A stretch of 64,000 nt of DNA from a virus: positions 102,177 to 166,176 of the IMG/VR virus record IMGVR_UViG_3300046163_000066; one strand, written 5' to 3'. The position numbers and the translations under genes are program-made. This document shows positions 61,061 to 64,000 of the stretch, in pieces. The notes below the pieces were generated by a model. It searched no databases and had not been told where the DNA came from. It saw only the letters and a list, made by a program, of their open reading frames with translations. The number at the start of each line of letters is the position of its first letter. Position 1 is the first letter of the stretch.

Positions 61061-61345
61061 TTATACACTTTTTACATCCAATGATGTCACATATGTCACA
61101 TCAATTTCCATCTCCTCCAGATAAACGTCATAACTTTCAGCATTTCTGAAGGACTTAGAGTCGATACCTATCGAAGAGTGGTCATCTACACGTCCAGCCC
61201 AGTCAAAAAGTTTCGGAAACAGGCTCTCAGTAACTCGAATGGAACTATTTAGGTCCTGAAAAATGCTTTTCGGAGAAAACTCCAGTCGCTGGTGAGAAAA
61301 CTCCTCTTCTACCAAGGGCCCAAGTGAAACTTCGTTACAAAACAA
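61061..61345 (-). CDS. Doubtful protein, 94 residues
   Basis: Acidic, protein-like frame (DVYLEEMEIDVTYVTSLDVK) with only a TTG start and no promoter at the usual distance. It may be a real gene with a lost start, or a remnant. Confidence 0.3.
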   Translation of the reverse strand: MFCNEVSLGPLVEEEFSHQRLEFSPKSIFQDLNSSIRVTESLFPKLFDWAGRVDDHSSIGIDSKSFRNAESYDVYLEEMEIDVTYVTSLDVKSV

Positions 61346-61672
61346 ATCATATACATGGTGTTAGGACCTGAAACAAGTTTCGGTTAGGCTCGCAGTAACA
61401 CGTTTAGTATCGCTCTGTTTCCGGCGGAACCCGGTGTGGCACGCCACGTCCGGAGGCGAAACTTTGCTACACCTGCTGTCGATGACATCCCGGTAGTGAC
61501 TCTCATCTTCTGAGTGACGTTCAGGTGAAACTTTCACGTCTACAAGATAAACAGGCTCGCAGTATCCCGTTTCCAGTCCGAAAGTTGAACTTTAGTTCCA
61601 CTAAATATACCTTATATGATGGACCTGATGATTTGAATCTCTGGTAGAAAGATTCGAATCTTTTTACTTGTG
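61346..61672. repeat. Repeat cluster, part 2, with long stem-loop
   Basis: Two more AGGCTCGCAGTA copies (61386, 61552). A strong stem-loop at 61417-61462 (GTTTC ... CCGG-GTGGC-2-GCCAC-CCGG ... GAAAC). A perfect GTGAAA-1-TTTCAC at about 61527-61539. A TATATAAGG-like box near 61600-61615, within a 30-bp sequence repeated at 62340. No convincing gene. Confidence 0.55.
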
Positions 61673-62188
61673 TTAAAGTTTCAGAAGATGTCCGGGACGT
61701 AGTTGTGGGTCTGGTGACCATCGAAATACCTTTAGTTTAGTTCCCGGTTCGTATCTGGATACTACCATTCCACGCTTAACAAAAGGTTTCAGTATCTGGG
61801 TAATACCAGATGCTCCCTTGATATTGTTAGGATACCTTTGCATTCTAATGGCGATGTCCTCTGCTGTAAGTCCGGGACTATCATATTGTGCTAACTCGTA
61901 AATAATAGTCAGAATAGCAAAGTTTCTCCTTCCTTTCTTAATTTTATCAATTGACAACTGACATCTGCTGCTGCAAGTTCTTTGATTAGCCCGGTTGTAT
62001 GGATACGACAAGTCAAATGTTTCATCGCAGACGTAACAAGTTCGAGTTATGCTTTGACTGGGGTGACATCGACCGCCGGGACGTTCTGATGAAAGTTTGC
62101 AGTAGAGACTACAATAGGAGTCGTGAATCTTATTTCTCAGAGCGTATCCTGCTAACTTACGTTCACACCCTTTAGTTAAACACTTCAT
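61673..62188 (-). CDS. Zinc-finger plus winged-helix regulator (second copy type)
   Basis: CLTKGCERKLAG ... YCSLYCK; TCYVCDETF ... TCSSRCQ; then a winged helix (ILTIIYELAQYDSPGLTAED; GITQILKPFVKRGMVVSRY). Same order as the 42891-43358 protein, so a likely paralogue. Sits inside the repeat cluster. Start 62188 by TATA (62212-62218), 23 bp. Confidence 0.6.
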   Translation of the reverse strand: MKCLTKGCERKLAGYALRNKIHDSYCSLYCKLSSERPGGRCHPSQSITRTCYVCDETFDLSYPYNRANQRTCSSRCQLSIDKIKKGRRNFAILTIIYELAQYDSPGLTAEDIAIRMQRYPNNIKGASGITQILKPFVKRGMVVSRYEPGTKLKVFRWSPDPQLRPGHLLKL

Positions 62189-62254
62189 AGTGAAACAATA
62201 TCTAATCATTAACTTAAAGATTTCAATCGCCAACAAGTTTCTGGAACTGGGTAT

Positions 62255-62360
62255 TCTACGTCAGGGAGTCCTCCCTGATGCTCTGAAACTTACACAAATA
62301 ATGTTTCATAGGCTCGCAGTATCCCGTTTTTAGTTCAACTAAATACACTTTATATGATGG
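62255..62360 (-). ncRNA. Candidate small RNA with repeat box and hairpin
   Basis: A TATATAAAG-like box near 62345-62355 predicts a start near 62325. The RNA would read AAACGGGATACTGCGAGCCT and end in a perfect hairpin TCAGGGAG-2-CTCCCTGA (62261-62278). The box and the repeat also occur together near 61552-61640. Confidence 0.4.
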
Positions 62361-62393
62361 ACCTGATGAACTGATTGCGGTCAGATGAAACTT

Positions 62394-62945
62394 TCAGTCG
62401 TAACCTTCGCATGGAATCTTCTTCATCAGGTTACCACGTCGATTAACTGAACGCCCTTCTGGGTCGTTAGGTTTCAGTAACCAAAAGTTGTCATGTTGTA
62501 ACCACGGGAGAAACACTTTGTCGAAACAAACTTTCTGCACATCTGAACGTGCTGCTGTCTTGATAACGTCTTGCCAGTAACTCTCTGACATCAAACTTTC
62601 GCCGTAACTGTCCACCAGTTCGAGAGCCTCGCTAATCCACTCAGGTAACATCTTTCGCATCTCTACTAAACCTTCATCAGTAGGACTGTATTGATTTCGA
62701 GAAGTCTTGTTTAACCAACCTTTGGAAGACCAGCCATCACACATTGTTCCTATAACCTTCGCCAGCACGTCGTTCTTACCAGTAAAGGATTCACTTCGAT
62801 AACTTCTACCTGCTGCACGCAAAGCCTTTGCTGACCACGGAGCGTCTTCTTGCTCTGCTTCCCAAAGTTCCAAAAACACCGCAGCCAGAGCATCCTCTGG
62901 TATCTTGGTGGGCTGACTGGAACTCTTTTTGGGCATGGCTAACAC
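62394..62945 (-). CDS. Unknown helical protein, 183 residues
   Basis: ALAAVFLELWEAEQEDAPWS and KVIGTMCDGWSSKGWLNKT ... YSPTDEGLVEM look like an HTH-type domain. GTG 62945 is 23 bp from TATA (62969-62975); an internal ATG at 62936 is the alternative. Confidence 0.5.
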   Translation of the reverse strand: MLAMPKKSSSQPTKIPEDALAAVFLELWEAEQEDAPWSAKALRAAGRSYRSESFTGKNDVLAKVIGTMCDGWSSKGWLNKTSRNQYSPTDEGLVEMRKMLPEWISEALELVDSYGESLMSESYWQDVIKTAARSDVQKVCFDKVFLPWLQHDNFWLLKPNDPEGRSVNRRGNLMKKIPCEGYD

Positions 62946-62980
62946 CCCATAAATAGATGAAACCACTCACTTAAAGGTGG

Positions 62981-62997
62981 GTCGAAGAAACTTCGAC
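62981..62997 (-). terminator. Perfect 7-bp hairpin after the 62999 stop
   Basis: GTCGAAG-3-CTTCGAC lies straight after the stop of the upstream operon and before the next TATA box. Confidence 0.5.
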
Positions 62998-62998
62998 A

Positions 62999-63325
62999 TC
63001 AATACATTGGAGTGAAGTCATCAAAGTCGTCGTCGAAGTTCTGCTCCTCATCATCTGAGTCTGAAAGTTCTGCTACGTCTCCGGAAGCAGCCTCCATTTT
63101 GCGGAAGTTAAGCCTCTGAATAGCATCTGCGAACTCTCCTGACCTGTCCGAAAGTCCATCGTATTCATCAAGTCTTTCGAGCAAACTAAGAAATTGTTCT
63201 GCTAACCAGTCCATCTCGAAGTCCTCGTATTCCATCATAACTTTGAAAATATCTACCATGCGCTGACTTTCCAGAAGTTCATTAAGAACATAAAGTAAGA
63301 CATCATCATCCATTTTCCAAGACAT
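62999..63325 (-). CDS. Acidic helical protein, 108 residues
   Basis: LLYVLNELLESQRMVDIFKV and tail SDSDDEEQNFDDDFDDF. GGAGG 7 nt before ATG 63325. Confidence 0.5.
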   Translation of the reverse strand: MSWKMDDDVLLYVLNELLESQRMVDIFKVMMEYEDFEMDWLAEQFLSLLERLDEYDGLSDRSGEFADAIQRLNFRKMEAASGDVAELSDSDDEEQNFDDDFDDFTPMY

Positions 63326-63327
63326 AC

Positions 63328-63603
63328 TCATTCCTCCATCAACTTCCAAGTCCAGACTTCTACGTTGGCCTGACTGAAACTTTGTTGCTTGACTCTACGT
63401 CCTTCAACTCGATTGTGCTTACTGTGAAGTTTCATCGCATTAGTTACTGCTCGTGGAGCCACATCCCAGCGACACAGACTTTCAGCACGTTCCGAAATCT
63501 CTGCACTCGTGAACCAACCTTTGTTTCGAGCCACAAGTTCTGGCTCTGCCGAAAGTGAACGTAGGGCTTCAAGTGGAACACGCCACTTGTATTTGCGAGT
63601 CAA
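63328..63603 (-). CDS. Small basic HTH-like protein, 91 residues
   Basis: WFTSAEISERAESLCRWDVA then RAVTNAMKLHSKHNRVEGRR reads like a winged helix. TTG start with GAGGAGG. Confidence 0.5.
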   Translation of the reverse strand: MTRKYKWRVPLEALRSLSAEPELVARNKGWFTSAEISERAESLCRWDVAPRAVTNAMKLHSKHNRVEGRRVKQQSFSQANVEVWTWKLMEE

Positions 63604-63606
63604 GTT

Positions 63607-63828
63607 TCATTCCTCCTCTTCTGCATCGGAGACTGTGACACCCAACTGAAGTTTCACTACGATGCTGGAGGCTTCGTCAAGTTTCGCTTTAGCCCAATGC
63701 CACACTTCTTGTGCTTCTCTGATATTGTCCTTGTTGCGAGTTCCTCGTGCCTCCGTAAGTTCTGCGTTAGCATCCTCCATCGTTTCTTCCCATTGTTTCA
63801 ACTTCTCTTGCGCTTGTTCCATGTTCAT
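63607..63828 (-). CDS. Coiled-coil protein, 73 residues
   Basis: MNMEQAQEKLKQWEETMEDA and so on, one long helix. Its start overlaps the stop of a 13-residue upstream frame. Confidence 0.5.
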   Translation of the reverse strand: MNMEQAQEKLKQWEETMEDANAELTEARGTRNKDNIREAQEVWHWAKAKLDEASSIVVKLQLGVTVSDAEEEE

Positions 63829-63866
63829 ATCATCACATCCTTTCGACAGTATTTAAGGTCTGCCAT
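63825..63866 (-). CDS. Possible 13-residue leader peptide
   Basis: MADLKYCRKDVMI. Its ATG lies 23 bp from the TATA box at 63890-63896 and its stop overlaps the next start. Translation of it would deliver ribosomes to the downstream GGATGTGAT site. Confidence 0.4.
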   Translation of the reverse strand: MADLKYCRKDVMI

Positions 63867-63905
63867 ACCTTTCCTGTGTTCAACCACCCTCTTAAACTTT
63901 TCAGT

Positions 63906-64000
63906 TCAGAGGTGGTCAGGGTTATCCTCCCTCAACTTTTGGAGTTCAACTTGTGCTTGTCGAGTCTGGGTATGAAACTCTTGGACTTGGGGCAACGTCA
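63906..64000 (-). CDS. Partial gene, C-terminal coiled coil
   Basis: The frame from the right edge reads FHTQTRQAQVELQKLRED and ends PDHL-stop at 63906. The rest is outside the window. Confidence 0.5.
   Translation of the reverse strand, partial: TLPQVQEFHTQTRQAQVELQKLREDNPDHL

Noticed and set aside
60590-62330. Repeat cluster considered as a CRISPR array
   Set aside because: Repeats are degenerate, irregularly spaced and overlap hairpins; there are no uniform spacers and no cas genes.

Overview
The window looks like a dense block of accessory DNA from a euryarchaeal virus or large plasmid-like element, probably of a marine, Poseidoniales-like host. The archaeal signature comes from the information genes: a TATA-binding protein, a PCNA clamp, a PolD small subunit, an XPF-type nuclease next to PCNA, an ArsA/Get3 ATPase, and leaderless promoters. 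The marine euryarchaeal flavour comes from a calcium-binding TSP3-repeat secreted protein, a short lipoprotein, and surface proteins with Cys-rich 'GC..A.NY...DGSC'-type boxes. I see no rRNA, integrase, transposase, terminase or recognisable capsid gene, so 'virus' is an inference. Almost every gene is on the minus strand. Genes are packed with 1-20 bp overlaps, and many encode 30-60 residue membrane or zinc-ribbon proteins.

Promoters set the architecture. About 50 copies of a TATA box read as TTTAAGTA on the gene strand sit 22-25 bp upstream of start codons, which implies leaderless transcripts. This corrects many starts: N-termini such as FKYQN are only the translated TATA box. Genes inside operons instead carry GGTGAT or GGAGG ribosome sites. 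Three promoters, including that of the element's own TBP gene, use a TATATAAA-like box. At least 15 promoters have a perfect or near-perfect inverted repeat between TATA and start, nearly all different in sequence.

Layout: 0-9 kb, a frameshifted MoxR-like ATPase and a set of unknown, possibly structural proteins. 9-20 kb, membrane and beta-rich proteins, Get3, a 943-residue protein, and a modular basic protein with repeated GSAE boxes. 19-21 kb, the secreted QG/TSP3 protein. 21-25 kb, small proteins, a degenerate HNH protein and a 572-residue unknown. 24.8-32.4 kb, tRNA-Pro(GGG), a tRNA-like RNA, class II ribonucleotide reductase, PCNA, XPF, a deaminase, and an antisense-overlapping nuclease pair. 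32.6-42.7 kb, C-terminally anchored membrane proteins, a deoxyribosyltransferase and a C5 methyltransferase. 43-49 kb, a zinc/winged-helix regulator sharing an operator with the PolD small subunit, TBP, and a Fpg/Nei glycosylase. 49.7-52.5 kb, a giant fusion: Cu/Zn superoxide dismutase, zinc fingers, GNAT-like, DUF5872-like and HELGH zincin. 53-60 kb, small nucleic-acid proteins. 60.3-62.4 kb, a gene-poor repeat cluster, then a last small operon.

Together the genes suggest an element that makes and edits its own nucleotides, brings clamp, polymerase-subunit, flap and repair functions, reprograms transcription with its own TBP and promoter box, and makes many tail-anchored proteins that its Get3 homologue may insert. 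Repeated (A/S/G)-A-E boxes in otherwise unrelated proteins suggest a shared maturation protease. Several clear single-base frameshifts mean either assembly error or real recoding.
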